From contig NZ_OMPQ01000009.1 in assembly GCF_900313025.1 (NCBI RefSeq), forward strand, positions 326,072-390,071: a stretch of DNA of 64,000 bases, written 5' to 3'. Both the position numbers and the translations under genes were made by a program. The notes under the pieces are model-generated. The model was given only the letters and a program-made list of their open reading frames with translations, had not been told where the DNA came from and did no database searches. Shown one piece after another: positions 45,983 to 55,082 of this stretch. The DNA is from Pseudophaeobacter sp. EL27 (GTDB lineage: Bacteria; Pseudomonadota; Alphaproteobacteria; Rhodobacterales; Rhodobacteraceae). Within the stretch, counting starts at the first letter, position 1; every line of letters starts with the position of its first letter.

Positions 45983-46480
45983 ATGGCCGTTACTGGTGAT
46001 ATCCTGGCAACCTACCGGGGGCCGCGCAGGGTTTTTGCGCGGCTTCTTGCCATGGGACCACGTGAGGATCGGATGTTGGCCTTCCTCATGGCGGGCTGCG
46101 CTTTGATGTTCATCTCGCGCATGCCCAGTCTGGCGCGCGAGGCTCATCTGACCGGGCAGGAACAGACAATGTTGCTCAGCAACGCCTTGTTTGGCATCAT
46201 TTTTGTCGCGCCTCTGGCGCTGTACACCCTGGCATTGATTGCTCATTTCATCGCCCGCGCACTGCGCGGCACGGGTGAAAGCCATGCGGCGCGGCTAGCC
46301 CTGTTCTGGAGCTTTCTGGCGGCCAGTCCGCTGATGTTGCTCAATGGGTTGGTGGCGGGTATGATTGGCCCCGGAACCGAGTTGAACCTGATTGGTGGGC
46401 TGTGGTTTTCAGCCTTTTTGTGGTTCTGGATCTCCGGAATGTATCAGGGCTATTGGGTCAAACCTCAGGTGAAGGCATGA
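45983..46480 (+). CDS. YIP1-type membrane protein A
   Basis: A 165-residue protein with about four membrane spans (LAFLMAGCALMFI, LLSNALFGIIFVAPLALYTLA, LFWSFLAASPLMLLNGLVA, FSAFLWFWISGMYQGYWV). The pattern fits the YIP1/YIPF-like small membrane proteins. It is placed directly after sufD. Overlap with the next gene (ATGA) shows they are translated as a pair. A direct role in Fe-S assembly is not established. Confidence 0.75.
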   Translation: MAVTGDILATYRGPRRVFARLLAMGPREDRMLAFLMAGCALMFISRMPSLAREAHLTGQEQTMLLSNALFGIIFVAPLALYTLALIAHFIARALRGTGESHAARLALFWSFLAASPLMLLNGLVAGMIGPGTELNLIGGLWFSAFLWFWISGMYQGYWVKPQVKA

Positions 46481-47070
46481 GGTTCCTCTGGGCTTTTATG
46501 ATACTGACCCTGCGCCGGCCCGGTGTAGCAGCCCGCAGCATTTTGCTGCGGCAGTTTCCAAATGAAGCCATTTGGACCGGGTTGTTTCTGGCGGTTATCC
46601 TCAACGCGCTGTTTTTTGGGATCCTGGGTCTGGTCATTCCCAATTCCAAAGAATTGGCGATGTTTGATATGTCTTCTGAGTCCCCAGGGCTCTCGATGAT
46701 GGTCTCTGCCGTCCGCAGTGTGCTATTCGCCGCTTTGCTGACCCTTGGGGGTCGCTGGCTGGGGGGCACGGGACGCTTTATACCTATTCTGTCGCTCTTG
46801 GTTTGGGACCAACTGGTGCAGCTTGCTTTGATGAGCCTTGGTATTGTTGTCCTGTTGATCTCTCCACAGCTGGGCAGCATAGTGTTCCTGGTGATCGGCC
46901 TTGTGTTACTCTTTGTGCTGTTGAACTTTATCAATGAAGCACATGGGTTTGCCTCACTTTGGCGTTCCTTTGCTGTTGTTTTGATGGCCTCGATCGTGAT
47001 GTTCTTTGCCATGATCTTTATCGTCGGGCTGCTTGGGCCTGCCAATCTTGGACTACTCGAAAATGTATGA
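46477..47070 (+). CDS. YIP1-type membrane protein B
   Basis: A 197-residue protein with five to six membrane spans (TGLFLAVILNALFFGILGL, SVLFAALLTLGGRWLGG, IVVLLISPQLGSIVFLVIG, MASIVMFFAMIFIVGLLG). It overlaps the first YIP1-type gene and the sufS start (ATGTATGA, eight bases), so expression is tightly linked. It looks like a relative of the preceding protein, and the two may form a complex. Confidence 0.75.
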   Translation: MRFLWAFMILTLRRPGVAARSILLRQFPNEAIWTGLFLAVILNALFFGILGLVIPNSKELAMFDMSSESPGLSMMVSAVRSVLFAALLTLGGRWLGGTGRFIPILSLLVWDQLVQLALMSLGIVVLLISPQLGSIVFLVIGLVLLFVLLNFINEAHGFASLWRSFAVVLMASIVMFFAMIFIVGLLGPANLGLLENV

Positions 47071-48283
47071 CGTTGAAAAAATCCGCAGCGATTTTCCTAT
47101 CCTGTCCCGTCAGGTCAATGGCAAGCCGCTGACCTATCTGGACAATGGGGCTTCAGCGCAGAAACCTCAGGTGGTGATCGACGCCATCAATCAGGCTTAC
47201 TCGCAGGAGTATTCCAATGTTCACAGAGGCTTGCACTACCTTTCCAATCTCGCCACAGAGAAGTACGAGGGCGTGCGCGGCATCATTGCCAAATTCCTGA
47301 ATGCGGCGAGCGAAGACAGTATCGTCCTGAATTCCGGCACCACCGAAGGTATCAATATGGTGGCCTACAGCTGGGCCATGCCACGGATGCAGGCCGGGGA
47401 TGAAATCCTGTTGTCGGTGATGGAGCATCACGCCAATATCGTGCCCTGGCATTTCCTGCGAGAACGTCAGGGCGTGGTGATCAAATGGGTGGATACCGCT
47501 GCCGATGGCAGCCTGGATCCGCAGGCTGTTCTGGATGCCATCACGCCAAAGACCAAACTGATCGCGATTACCCAATGTTCCAATGTCTTGGGCACCGTTG
47601 TGGATGTAAAAACCATTACCGAAGGCGCCCATGCCAAGGGCGTTCCAGTGCTGGTGGATGGTTCACAAAGTGCCGTTCACATGCCGGCGGATGTTCAGGA
47701 TCTTGGCTGCGATTTCTTTGCCATCACAGGCCACAAACTCTATGGCCCCTCTGGCTCGGGTGCGATCTATGTGCATCCCGACCGGATGGCAGAGATGCGT
47801 CCTTTCTTAGGCGGTGGGGATATGATCCGCGAGGTCTCTAAAGAGGCCGTCGTCTACAACGACCCGCCAATGATGTTTGAAGCGGGCACGCCGGGCATTG
47901 TGCAAACCATCGGCTTTGGGGTGGCGCTGGAATACATGATGGAGCTGGGGATGGAGAACATCGCGGCCCATGAAGCCGGGCTGCGTGACTATGCCATGAC
48001 CCGTCTCACGGGGTTGAACTGGATCAATGTTCAGGGACAAGCTGCTGGTAAGGCAGCTATTTTCAGCTTTACGATGGAAGGGGCCGCCCATGCCCATGAC
48101 ATCTCTACCATCCTCGATAAAAAGGGCGTCGCGGTGCGCGCCGGGCATCACTGCGCCGGCCCCTTGATGGATCACCTGGGCGTCTCCGCTACTTGTCGCG
48201 CATCCTTTGGCGCCTATAACACCAAGGCCGAGGTCGACACCCTGGTTGAGGCTCTTGAGCTGGCACATGAGCTTTTTGCCTGA
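47063..48283 (+). CDS. sufS: SufS-type cysteine desulfurase
   Basis: A 406-residue class II desulfurase that passes persulfide to the Suf scaffold. I chose ATG 47063 (MYDVEKIRSDFPILSRQVNG), inside the preceding gene's end. TYLDNGASAQKP, LLSVMEHHANIVPW, FAITGHKLYGPSGSG (PLP lysine) and VRAGHHCAGPLM (active Cys) are all present. It ends the operon with a strong terminator; no sufT, sufA or sufE follows. Confidence 0.97.
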   Translation: MYDVEKIRSDFPILSRQVNGKPLTYLDNGASAQKPQVVIDAINQAYSQEYSNVHRGLHYLSNLATEKYEGVRGIIAKFLNAASEDSIVLNSGTTEGINMVAYSWAMPRMQAGDEILLSVMEHHANIVPWHFLRERQGVVIKWVDTAADGSLDPQAVLDAITPKTKLIAITQCSNVLGTVVDVKTITEGAHAKGVPVLVDGSQSAVHMPADVQDLGCDFFAITGHKLYGPSGSGAIYVHPDRMAEMRPFLGGGDMIREVSKEAVVYNDPPMMFEAGTPGIVQTIGFGVALEYMMELGMENIAAHEAGLRDYAMTRLTGLNWINVQGQAAGKAAIFSFTMEGAAHAHDISTILDKKGVAVRAGHHCAGPLMDHLGVSATCRASFGAYNTKAEVDTLVEALELAHELFA

Positions 48284-48314
48284 GGTAAGGCGCTAAGCCG
48301 TAGTCAAAAAGAAC

Positions 48315-48342
48315 AAAGGCGACGGTTTCCCGTCGCCTTTTC
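48315..48342 (+). terminator. suf operon terminator (also usable by the convergent gene)
   Basis: AAAGGCGACGG / CCCGTCGCCTTT near-perfect stem with a TTT loop and TTCTTT tail, 31 bp past the sufS stop; the leading A-run gives a T-run for the minus strand. Confidence 0.88.
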
Positions 48343-48348
48343 TTTATC

Positions 48349-49905
48349 TTATGAGCCGAGATGAATGTTGAACCGGCTGCGAATTTCTGCGTCCAGCGCA
48401 GGATCAAACCGCGCGGCAGAGCGTTCCGACAAGATCTGTTCTTTTCGCGCTGTCGCCTTCTCCAAAAGATCGGGTTTCCCCAGTTCAGCCCATTCCTTTG
48501 GCGAGGTCCGATCGCCCAAGGAAGGGTAGACATAATCCGTCTGCATCCGACCCAGCGTCTGACTGGTGCCCAGGTAGTGACCGGGCCCACCCATGCAGAC
48601 TTCAGCGATCTGGTCCAGAGCCAGGGTCTCATCGGTAACCTCGATCCCACGCACACAGCGCAGTGCCTGACCAATAATGTCATCCCCCAAGATCAGGGAT
48701 TCATGACAGAATCCTAAAAGCGACGCATGCATGCCAGCAGATTCATAAACCATGTTGAGCCCGGAGAGACCGGCCATGACATTGGAACACATCTGCTCCC
48801 ATCCAGCCTGCATGTCCGGCATTTTGGAATCGCTGGCGCCAGCAGCCGCGCCACCTGGAATTCCATAGAATTTGTGCATCTGGGCACAGCCTGCCGTCAG
48901 CAGGGCTTGCTCGCCCGAGCCCATGGTCATCGCGCCAGTGCGCAGGTCCAGGCCAAAAGGCCAGGTGCCAACAATCGCGGGGGCGCCGGGTTTCACCGCA
49001 TTGACATAGACCAGCCCGGCCAGGCATTCCGCCACTGCCTGGGTGATAGCACCGGCTATCGTAGAGGGCGCAGTCGCGCCGGCCATACCAGCCGAAAGCA
49101 GCAAAACCGGCATGCCGGCCTCAATGCAGCGCTCCATGACTTCGCAGCTCTCGGTGGCGAATTTCATCGGCGGGACAACAAAACAGTTGGAGTTGGAGAC
49201 AAAGGGACGCTCGCGCCATTTGTCTTCGCCACCTGCAATCATGTGCAGCATTTCCATGGCAGGCGCGACAAAATCCGGCTCAGTAAAGGATACCCCAATA
49301 TGTTTGGTGGTGCCGGCCGTGGTGGCATAGATTGAGTTCAGATCCATCTCGAGATTGTCGGGAATATCGCGGCAGACCATAGGGCGCTGACAGAAATGGA
49401 TATTGTCCAGCCTATCACAGATACGCGCCGCATCATGCAGATCCTGAACTGTTGAATCCCTGTAATTGCGACCCGCAACATCCACCATGTGAACAGCGGC
49501 CCCGGCGGTGCCATAGTGGACCCGGTTGCCCGAGAGCTCCAGATCGTGCTGACCGTCGCGGCTATGCAGGGTCACCGAGCGGTTTGCCTTGGTCAACATG
49601 TCCTCAACCAGGGCACGGGGGAAACGAATACGGCCGTCATCGCCCAGGATGCAACCTGCGTTGGTCAGGTATTCGACACCGCTGGGGGGCGCATCCGCGA
49701 GACCAATGGTCTCCAGCGCGTCCAGCGCCGCACGGTGAATGCGTTCCACGCCGTCCTGGCTCAAGGGTTTGAGAACGCCACCCTCCATTCCTGGGCGAAT
49801 GGGGCGCATGTGGTCGGGTAGGGCGCTGGCACGGGCGCTGCGACGTGCAGCGCGCCCTCCGCTGCGAGAGGATGCACGGGTGGGGCTGCCGGATTGATCG
49901 GTCAT
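48349..49905 (-). CDS. MttB-family (non-pyrrolysine) methyltransferase
   Basis: A 518-residue member of the trimethylamine methyltransferase superfamily. The frame has no in-frame amber codon, so it is a non-Pyl member; such proteins act on quaternary amines such as glycine betaine or carnitine, and pass methyl to a corrinoid protein. Seen: GVKLxxx-free start, LTNAGCILGDDGRIRFP, TAGAAVHMVDVAG, VSFTEPDFVAP and GIPGGAAAGASDSK. The N-terminal 35 residues are Ser/Arg/Ala-rich (RSGGRAARRSARAS). No corrinoid-protein gene is next to it; the RACo activator lies about 28 kb away. The substrate is unknown. Confidence 0.85.
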   Translation of the reverse strand: MTDQSGSPTRASSRSGGRAARRSARASALPDHMRPIRPGMEGGVLKPLSQDGVERIHRAALDALETIGLADAPPSGVEYLTNAGCILGDDGRIRFPRALVEDMLTKANRSVTLHSRDGQHDLELSGNRVHYGTAGAAVHMVDVAGRNYRDSTVQDLHDAARICDRLDNIHFCQRPMVCRDIPDNLEMDLNSIYATTAGTTKHIGVSFTEPDFVAPAMEMLHMIAGGEDKWRERPFVSNSNCFVVPPMKFATESCEVMERCIEAGMPVLLLSAGMAGATAPSTIAGAITQAVAECLAGLVYVNAVKPGAPAIVGTWPFGLDLRTGAMTMGSGEQALLTAGCAQMHKFYGIPGGAAAGASDSKMPDMQAGWEQMCSNVMAGLSGLNMVYESAGMHASLLGFCHESLILGDDIIGQALRCVRGIEVTDETLALDQIAEVCMGGPGHYLGTSQTLGRMQTDYVYPSLGDRTSPKEWAELGKPDLLEKATARKEQILSERSAARFDPALDAEIRSRFNIHLGS

Positions 49906-50107
49906 TCTAGGATCCTTGGTACGGGGAATTCTGTTGCTTCAAAGGGGAGAGAACAACAGCCCGTAGGGTCGCCCACGGGCGGCACGGCCTCTGGTGGCAC
50001 CAATGGTGCGCCATACCAGATTAACTACACAGCGTTCCGCCAGCATATTGGATCCTTCTTGCTACCTTCTCAGGTTTGGCGGTTTTGACGACCGATTCTA
50101 GCATGTT

Positions 50108-50132
50108 TGCGACCAATGTGAAAAATGCGACC
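50108..50132. repeat. Direct repeat in the 49.9-50.4 kb gap
   Basis: TGCGACC occurs twice with 18-bp period (50108-50114 and 50126-50132). It lies about 200 bp upstream of the MttB-family gene and 230 bp before the beta-barrel gene. It could be an operator, but chance is possible. The rest of this 453-bp gap holds no gene that I can support. Confidence 0.3.
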
Positions 50133-50358
50133 TCTTTTTCACTGGCCTCTGAGGAATGGCTTCACTTGGGTCTTGGTTTTCCCGCCTAGCTTCAGGGGAA
50201 TTTCATCCACCTTCACATGTTTTGAAGGCGCAGGGCGGTTTTTCTCCGAGCTTCACGATCCAAGCCATGGAATTGGAACCGCTCGTTAAGGAATTTCTCC
50301 GAAAATGGAGGCTCAGGAAATGCCGCGCTGTGAAGGGCGCTAGAATGGGCAAGAAATC

Positions 50359-50886
50359 ATGCCAGCTTCTCAGATGTTTACAAATGCAATCGCTTCAGTG
50401 CTCGCAGCTGGTGTCTTTTTTACTGCCGCCTTGCCGGCTGTTTCTGGCGATTGGAAATCCAGCTATTTCTTCTCCTCCCAAAGCCAGCCATCAGGCAGTT
50501 CCTTGGGAAACACCGCAAATTCAACGAATGGATTGGCATTTTCTGCCGACAGAGACTACGGGCGGCTTGTCCTGGGCGGCAGCTACAGCCGTGGTAGCAC
50601 CTGGCAAAACCCTGGATTTGAGGATCCTGCAGGACGCGAGAGGCTGAGCCTGCGGGCTGGGTATGATTTTGGCCAGAGTCTGGGCTATGTTTCAGTAGGG
50701 CGCCTGCTGGGCCTGGGAGCTGGGGGGGCTGACAATGCGGATACTCTGGGGATCGGCGTTCGGGTGTCATTAAACCGCGCCCTGCAGCTGACCGGAGAAT
50801 ACATGTATTATGCACCTTCGGGTGGCGGGGCAAGCCATGGCCAGTCTCCGAACCGAATATCTATTGGCGCCGCCTTTCAATTTTAG
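50359..50886 (+). CDS. Outer-membrane beta-barrel-like exported protein
   Basis: A 175-residue protein with a signal peptide (MFTNAIASVLAAGVFFTAAL, cleavage near AVSG). The mature part alternates polar and hydrophobic residues in short strands (YGRLVLGGSYSRGS, RLSLRAGYDFGQSLGYVSVG, LQLTGEYMYYAP) and ends in a beta-strand with terminal Phe (ISIGAAFQF), the barrel-insertion signal. It resembles small OmpW/OmpA-like barrels, but no named family is recognised. Start ATG 50359 has no strong site; ATG 50374 is possible. Confidence 0.7.
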   Translation: MPASQMFTNAIASVLAAGVFFTAALPAVSGDWKSSYFFSSQSQPSGSSLGNTANSTNGLAFSADRDYGRLVLGGSYSRGSTWQNPGFEDPAGRERLSLRAGYDFGQSLGYVSVGRLLGLGAGGADNADTLGIGVRVSLNRALQLTGEYMYYAPSGGGASHGQSPNRISIGAAFQF

Positions 50887-50930
50887 ACATCACCCTTGGC
50901 GCGCCACAGAAGAGATGCTAGGACATTGGC

Positions 50931-50975
50931 ATGAACCAAATCTGCACCCTTATTATTTGCTGCATTCCCTGCTGA
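50931..50975 (+). CDS. Cys- and Ile-rich leader peptide upstream of cysS
   Basis: A 14-codon frame, MNQICTLIICCIPC, has AGGA seven bases before its ATG. It holds four Cys codons (all TGC) and four Ile codons, with Cys as the last sense codon. It ends 98 nt before cysS. The composition and placement are those of an attenuation leader, with stalling controlled by charged tRNA-Cys and possibly tRNA-Ile. It is too short for ordinary gene finders. The hairpins downstream are described with the next entry. Function is inferred. Confidence 0.6.
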   Translation: MNQICTLIICCIPC

Positions 50976-51033
50976 AATCCTCAGCGGGCTGGTTTCTGTC
51001 GTTTTCTTCACCTTGACAAGTTGCTAAGCCCGC
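50968..51033 (+). promoter_or_regulatory. Mutually exclusive hairpins (candidate attenuator) before cysS
   Basis: Hairpin A pairs CCTGCTGA (50968-50975) with TCAGCGGG (50981-50988), eight bp with a five-base loop, followed by a T-rich stretch (about 12 T in 21). Hairpin B pairs GCGGGCT (50984-50990) with AGCCCGC (51027-51033), seven perfect pairs. The two share 50984-50988 and cannot form together. The left arm of A overlaps the last Cys codon and stop of the leader frame, so ribosome position should decide which forms. Confidence 0.5.
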
Positions 51034-51073
51034 GTTGCGTGCCTGCACATCCGTGCCCGTCCAAGGAGCTGTC

Positions 51074-52486
51074 ATGACGACCTCGAACACCGTGATTAAA
51101 CTGCACAATACCAAGACCCGCAAAAAGTCGGAGTTCACCCCGATTGATGCCAATAATGTGCGGATGTATCTCTGCGGCCCTACCGTCTATGACCGGGCGC
51201 ATCTGGGCAATGCCCGACCCGTCGTGGTCTTTGATGTGCTCTACCGGTTGCTGCTTGAAGTCTATGGCAAGCAGCATGTGACCTATGTGCGCAACTTTAC
51301 CGATGTCGATGACAAAATCAACGCCACGGCCCTTTCGCGCAAAGAGGCGGGGGCGCCGGGAACCTTGGAAGAGCTGGTCGCAGAGCGCACCGAGGAAACC
51401 ATCGGCTGGTATCTGAGCGATATGGGCAAGCTTGGCGCCTTGGAGCCTGATCACATGCCTCGGGCAACGCAGTATATCGACCAGATGATTACAATGATCG
51501 AAGGTCTGATTGCCAAGGGCCATGCCTATGCCGATGGGTCCGGTCATGTGCTGTTTTCGGTCAAGAGCTATGACAACTACGGCCAGCTGTCAGGACGTTC
51601 GGTTGACGATATGATTGCTGGTGCCCGCGTCGAGATTGCAGATAACAAACGCGACCCGATGGATTTTGTACTGTGGAAGCCCTCGACGGATGAGCTGCCC
51701 GGTTGGGACAGCCCCTGGGGGCGCGGCCGTCCGGGTTGGCATATTGAGTGCTCTGCCATGTCGCAGGAGCTTTTGGGTGCGGATTTTGACATCCATGCCG
51801 GTGGCAATGACCTGATGTTCCCGCATCATGAAAATGAGATTGCGCAAAGCTGCTGTGCCAATGGTGATGACAGTTTTGCAAAATACTGGCTGCACAATGA
51901 GATGCTGCAGGTCGAGGGCAAGAAGATGTCCAAATCTCTGGGCAACTTTTTCACCGTGCATGATTTGCTGGATCAAGATATTCCCGGCGAGGTCATCCGC
52001 TTTGTATTTATGCAGACGCATTACCGAAAGCCGATGGATTGGACCGAGAAAAAAGCAGGGGAAGCTGAGGCAACGCTGCGCAAGTGGCATGCGCTGACAG
52101 CGGGCATCGAGCCCGCCGCCAACGCTGCTGCCGCGGTCCAGGAGGCCCTGGCGGATGACCTTAATACCGCTGGTGCCATTGCTGAAATGCACAAATTGGC
52201 CGCCGCTGGCGATGCCGCCTCTCTATTGGCCTCGGCGCGCCTGATGGGGCTGTTGACTGAAGAGCTGGCGGGCTGGGCAACACAGCCGGACCTTGATCTT
52301 TCCGCCTATGAGGCACAGCTGCTTGCCGCCCGTGAAACCGCAATGGAAACCAAAGATTTCTCACAGGTGGACCGGCTGAAAACAGCCTTTATCGAAGCCG
52401 GGCTGGAAGTGCGGATGAGCAAAGCCGGGGTGGAGTTGGTGCCTGGTTCCGGGTTTGACCCGGCAAAGCTGGAGGCCGTGGAATGA
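51074..52486 (+). CDS. cysS: Cysteinyl-tRNA synthetase
   Basis: A 470-residue class I synthetase. ATG 51074 has AAGGAG just upstream. The HIGH-type motif reads AHLGN after [11 protein letters not shown], whose Cys is a zinc ligand; further zinc ligands are in WHIECSAMS and the following [16 protein letters not shown]. The KMSKS loop is [11 protein letters not shown]. Length is normal. Its stop overlaps the cimA start (ATGA), so cimA is translated with it. Confidence 0.97.
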   Translation: MTTSNTVIKLHNTKTRKKSEFTPIDANNVRMYLCGPTVYDRAHLGNARPVVVFDVLYRLLLEVYGKQHVTYVRNFTDVDDKINATALSRKEAGAPGTLEELVAERTEETIGWYLSDMGKLGALEPDHMPRATQYIDQMITMIEGLIAKGHAYADGSGHVLFSVKSYDNYGQLSGRSVDDMIAGARVEIADNKRDPMDFVLWKPSTDELPGWDSPWGRGRPGWHIECSAMSQELLGADFDIHAGGNDLMFPHHENEIAQSCCANGDDSFAKYWLHNEMLQVEGKKMSKSLGNFFTVHDLLDQDIPGEVIRFVFMQTHYRKPMDWTEKKAGEAEATLRKWHALTAGIEPAANAAAAVQEALADDLNTAGAIAEMHKLAAAGDAASLLASARLMGLLTEELAGWATQPDLDLSAYEAQLLAARETAMETKDFSQVDRLKTAFIEAGLEVRMSKAGVELVPGSGFDPAKLEAVE

Positions 52487-54102
52487 ACAAGGAGCGTCTT
52501 TATCTGTATGATACCACCCTGCGCGATGGGCAGCAGACCCAGGGGGTGCAATTCTCGACGGAAGAAAAAAAGCAAATCACCCAGGCGCTTGACGACCTAG
52601 GCATCGACTACATCGAGGGCGGCTGGCCCGGTGCCAACCCCACCGACAGCGCATTTTTTGACGAGGCGCCAAAAACCCGCGCCACCATGACCGCCTTTGG
52701 CATGACCAAACGGGCAGGGCGCTCGGCCGAGAATGACGATGTTCTGGCCGCAGTGATGAATGCCGGGACATCTGCCGTCTGTCTGGTGGGCAAGGCCCAT
52801 GACTACCACGCGACGGCGGCCCTGGGGATCACGCTGGAAGAGAACCTGGAAAACATCAGTGCCTCTGTCGCACATCTGGTGAGCCAGGGGCGGGAGGCGC
52901 TCTATGATGCTGAGCATTTCTTTGACGGCTATAAGGCCAATCCCGAGTATGCGCTGGCGGCCTGTCGTGCCGCATTGGAGGCCGGGGCGCGCTGGATAGT
53001 GCTATGCGACACCAATGGTGGCGCCATGCCCAGCGAGGTGAAGCGCATTGTTGCTGAGGTGATCGAAGCGGGAATTCCCGGCAACAACCTAGGCATCCAT
53101 ACCCATAATGACACTGAGAATGCAGTGGCCTGTTCGTTGGCGGCAATCGAGGCCGGGGCCCGCCAGGTGCAGGGCACCCTGAATGGACTGGGCGAGCGTT
53201 GTGGCAACGCCAATCTGACCACCCTGATCCCGACATTGCTGCTGAAGCAGCCCTATGCAGGCCAGTTTGACATTGGTGTCAGTCAAGAGGCCCTCGCAGG
53301 GCTGACCAAGCTGAGCCGGATGTTGGATGACACCCTGAACCGTGTGCCAAGCAAACAGGCGCCCTATGTTGGCGCCTCTGCCTTTGCCCATAAGGCGGGC
53401 TTGCATGCCAGTGCGATCCTCAAGGATCCCAGTACCTATGAGCATATCGTCCCTGAGCTGGTCGGCAATGCACGGATCATTCCGATGTCGAACCAGGCGG
53501 GGCAGTCCAATCTGCGCAAACGTCTGATGGATGCCGGGCTGGAAGTGGCCAAGGGCGACCCGGCGCTGGCGCGCATTCTGGACCGTATCAAGGAGCGTGA
53601 GGCTGAGGGCTATTCCTATGACACGGCGCAGGCCTCTTTTGAGCTGCTGGCGCGGGAAGAGCTGGGCCAATGCACCGACTTCTTTGAGGTGAAGCGCTAT
53701 AAGGTCACGGTCGAGCGCCGCAAGAACAAGTATAACCGCATGATCAGCCTCTCGGAGGCTGTTGTGGTGGTTAAGGTCGACGGCGAAAAGCGTCTTTCCG
53801 TCAGCGAGTCGATGGATGAAACCGGCAGTGATCGCGGGCCGGTCAATGCGTTGGCTAAGGCCCTTGCCAAGGATCTGGGGCGCTATTCGGCAGTGATCAA
53901 TGATATGCATCTGGTGGATTTCAAGGTGCGGATCACCCAGGGCGGTACCGAGGCTGTGACCCGTGTCATCATTGACAGCGAAGACGGTCAGGGGCGGCGC
54001 TGGTCCACTGTTGGGGTGAGCGCCAATATAATCGACGCCTCTTTTGAGGCTCTGCTCGATGCCATGCGGTGGAAACTGATGCGCGACGGCGGAGATCTCT
54101 AG
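52483..54102 (+). CDS. cimA: (R)-citramalate synthase
   Basis: A 539-residue enzyme that condenses pyruvate with acetyl-CoA to citramalate, a threonine-independent route to isoleucine. The HMGL-type barrel starts [19 protein letters not shown] and has [19 protein letters not shown] (metal His) and [12 protein letters not shown]. The last about 150 residues are the LeuA-type allosteric domain (from [19 protein letters not shown]). The DSAFF and GGWPGANP segments are CimA-like rather than LeuA-like. It overlaps cysS upstream and the next hydrolase downstream, so all four genes form one translational unit. Confidence 0.95.
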   Translation: MNKERLYLYDTTLRDGQQTQGVQFSTEEKKQITQALDDLGIDYIEGGWPGANPTDSAFFDEAPKTRATMTAFGMTKRAGRSAENDDVLAAVMNAGTSAVCLVGKAHDYHATAALGITLEENLENISASVAHLVSQGREALYDAEHFFDGYKANPEYALAACRAALEAGARWIVLCDTNGGAMPSEVKRIVAEVIEAGIPGNNLGIHTHNDTENAVACSLAAIEAGARQVQGTLNGLGERCGNANLTTLIPTLLLKQPYAGQFDIGVSQEALAGLTKLSRMLDDTLNRVPSKQAPYVGASAFAHKAGLHASAILKDPSTYEHIVPELVGNARIIPMSNQAGQSNLRKRLMDAGLEVAKGDPALARILDRIKEREAEGYSYDTAQASFELLAREELGQCTDFFEVKRYKVTVERRKNKYNRMISLSEAVVVVKVDGEKRLSVSESMDETGSDRGPVNALAKALAKDLGRYSAVINDMHLVDFKVRITQGGTEAVTRVIIDSEDGQGRRWSTVGVSANIIDASFEALLDAMRWKLMRDGGDL

Positions 54103-55082
54103 TGATCAAACGGGTGCTCAAGTTTGTTGCAGTTTCAGGGGTGATTACCGCGCTTGTTCCCTTGGGGCTGATCCTGTCGCAACCCGTCAAACCCCTGGAG
54201 CCGAGCGGAGAAACTCTGAATTTCAACAAGATCCTACAAAGTGGCACCACCACTCTAGCTGAACCGTTCACGACAGAAAGTGTCGTGATGCGAGATGGTT
54301 ACGCGCTGCAGCTGCGATCCTTTGCCAATGGGGATGGGCCGCTCATTGTGCTGGTGCATGGGTCCGGCTGGAACGGGCTGCAATTCACCGGGCTGGCACC
54401 ACAGCTCAGCGGGACTGTGCTGGTGCCCGATCTGCGCGGGCATGGTGCCTGGCCGGGACGCCGCGGAGATGTCGACTATATCGGCCAGTTTGAGGATGAT
54501 CTGGCGGACTTGATCACAGCCAGGGCCGCTGAGGGGCAAAAGGTTGTGCTGATTGGGCATTCTTCGGGGGGCGGATTGGTGCTGCGTTTTGCCGGGGGGC
54601 GGCATCGACAGCTGATGGATGGTGCCGTGCTCTTGGCGCCCTTCCTGCACCACAACGCTCCAACGATGCGGCCCAATTCCGGCGGTTGGGCACAGCCCTT
54701 GCTGCGCCGCATCATTGGCCTGTCCATGCTCAATGGATTTGGGATCACCACCTGGAACCACCTGACAGCTATTCAGTTCAATATGCCAACTGAGGTGTTG
54801 GAGGGGCCGCTTGGACATCTGGCAACCACCTCCTACAGTTATCGGCTCAATCAATCCTATGCGCCCAGGTCGGATTATGTATCTGATATCAGATCACTAC
54901 CTGAATTTCTTCTCCTGGTGGGGGCGCAGGATGAAGCCTTTGTTGCCGAGGCTTACCAGGCCTTGATAGAGGGCGAAACAGCCAAGGGAACTTATCGGAT
55001 CCTGGCTGAGACCGGCCATCTGGATTTGGTTGATGCACCCGAAACGCGTAAGGCAATCAGGGAGTTTATTGGTGGTATTTGA
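54102..55082 (+). CDS. Alpha/beta-hydrolase with N-terminal membrane anchor
   Basis: A 326-residue hydrolase. GTG 54102 shares its G with the cimA TAG stop and has GGAG seven bases upstream. A hydrophobic segment near residues 5-25 (FVAVSGVITALVPLGLIL) is a signal or anchor. The hydrolase core reads LIVLVHGSGWNGLQF, GHSSGGGLVLRFAGG (Ser nucleophile), an acid near LVGAQDEAF and the His in AETGHLDLVD. A lipase or esterase role is likely; the substrate is unknown. Confidence 0.8.
   Translation: MIKRVLKFVAVSGVITALVPLGLILSQPVKPLEPSGETLNFNKILQSGTTTLAEPFTTESVVMRDGYALQLRSFANGDGPLIVLVHGSGWNGLQFTGLAPQLSGTVLVPDLRGHGAWPGRRGDVDYIGQFEDDLADLITARAAEGQKVVLIGHSSGGGLVLRFAGGRHRQLMDGAVLLAPFLHHNAPTMRPNSGGWAQPLLRRIIGLSMLNGFGITTWNHLTAIQFNMPTEVLEGPLGHLATTSYSYRLNQSYAPRSDYVSDIRSLPEFLLLVGAQDEAFVAEAYQALIEGETAKGTYRILAETGHLDLVDAPETRKAIREFIGGI

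Noticed and set aside
48349-49905. Pyrrolysine-containing MttB
   Set aside because: The frame runs through without an amber codon, so it is a non-pyrrolysine member.
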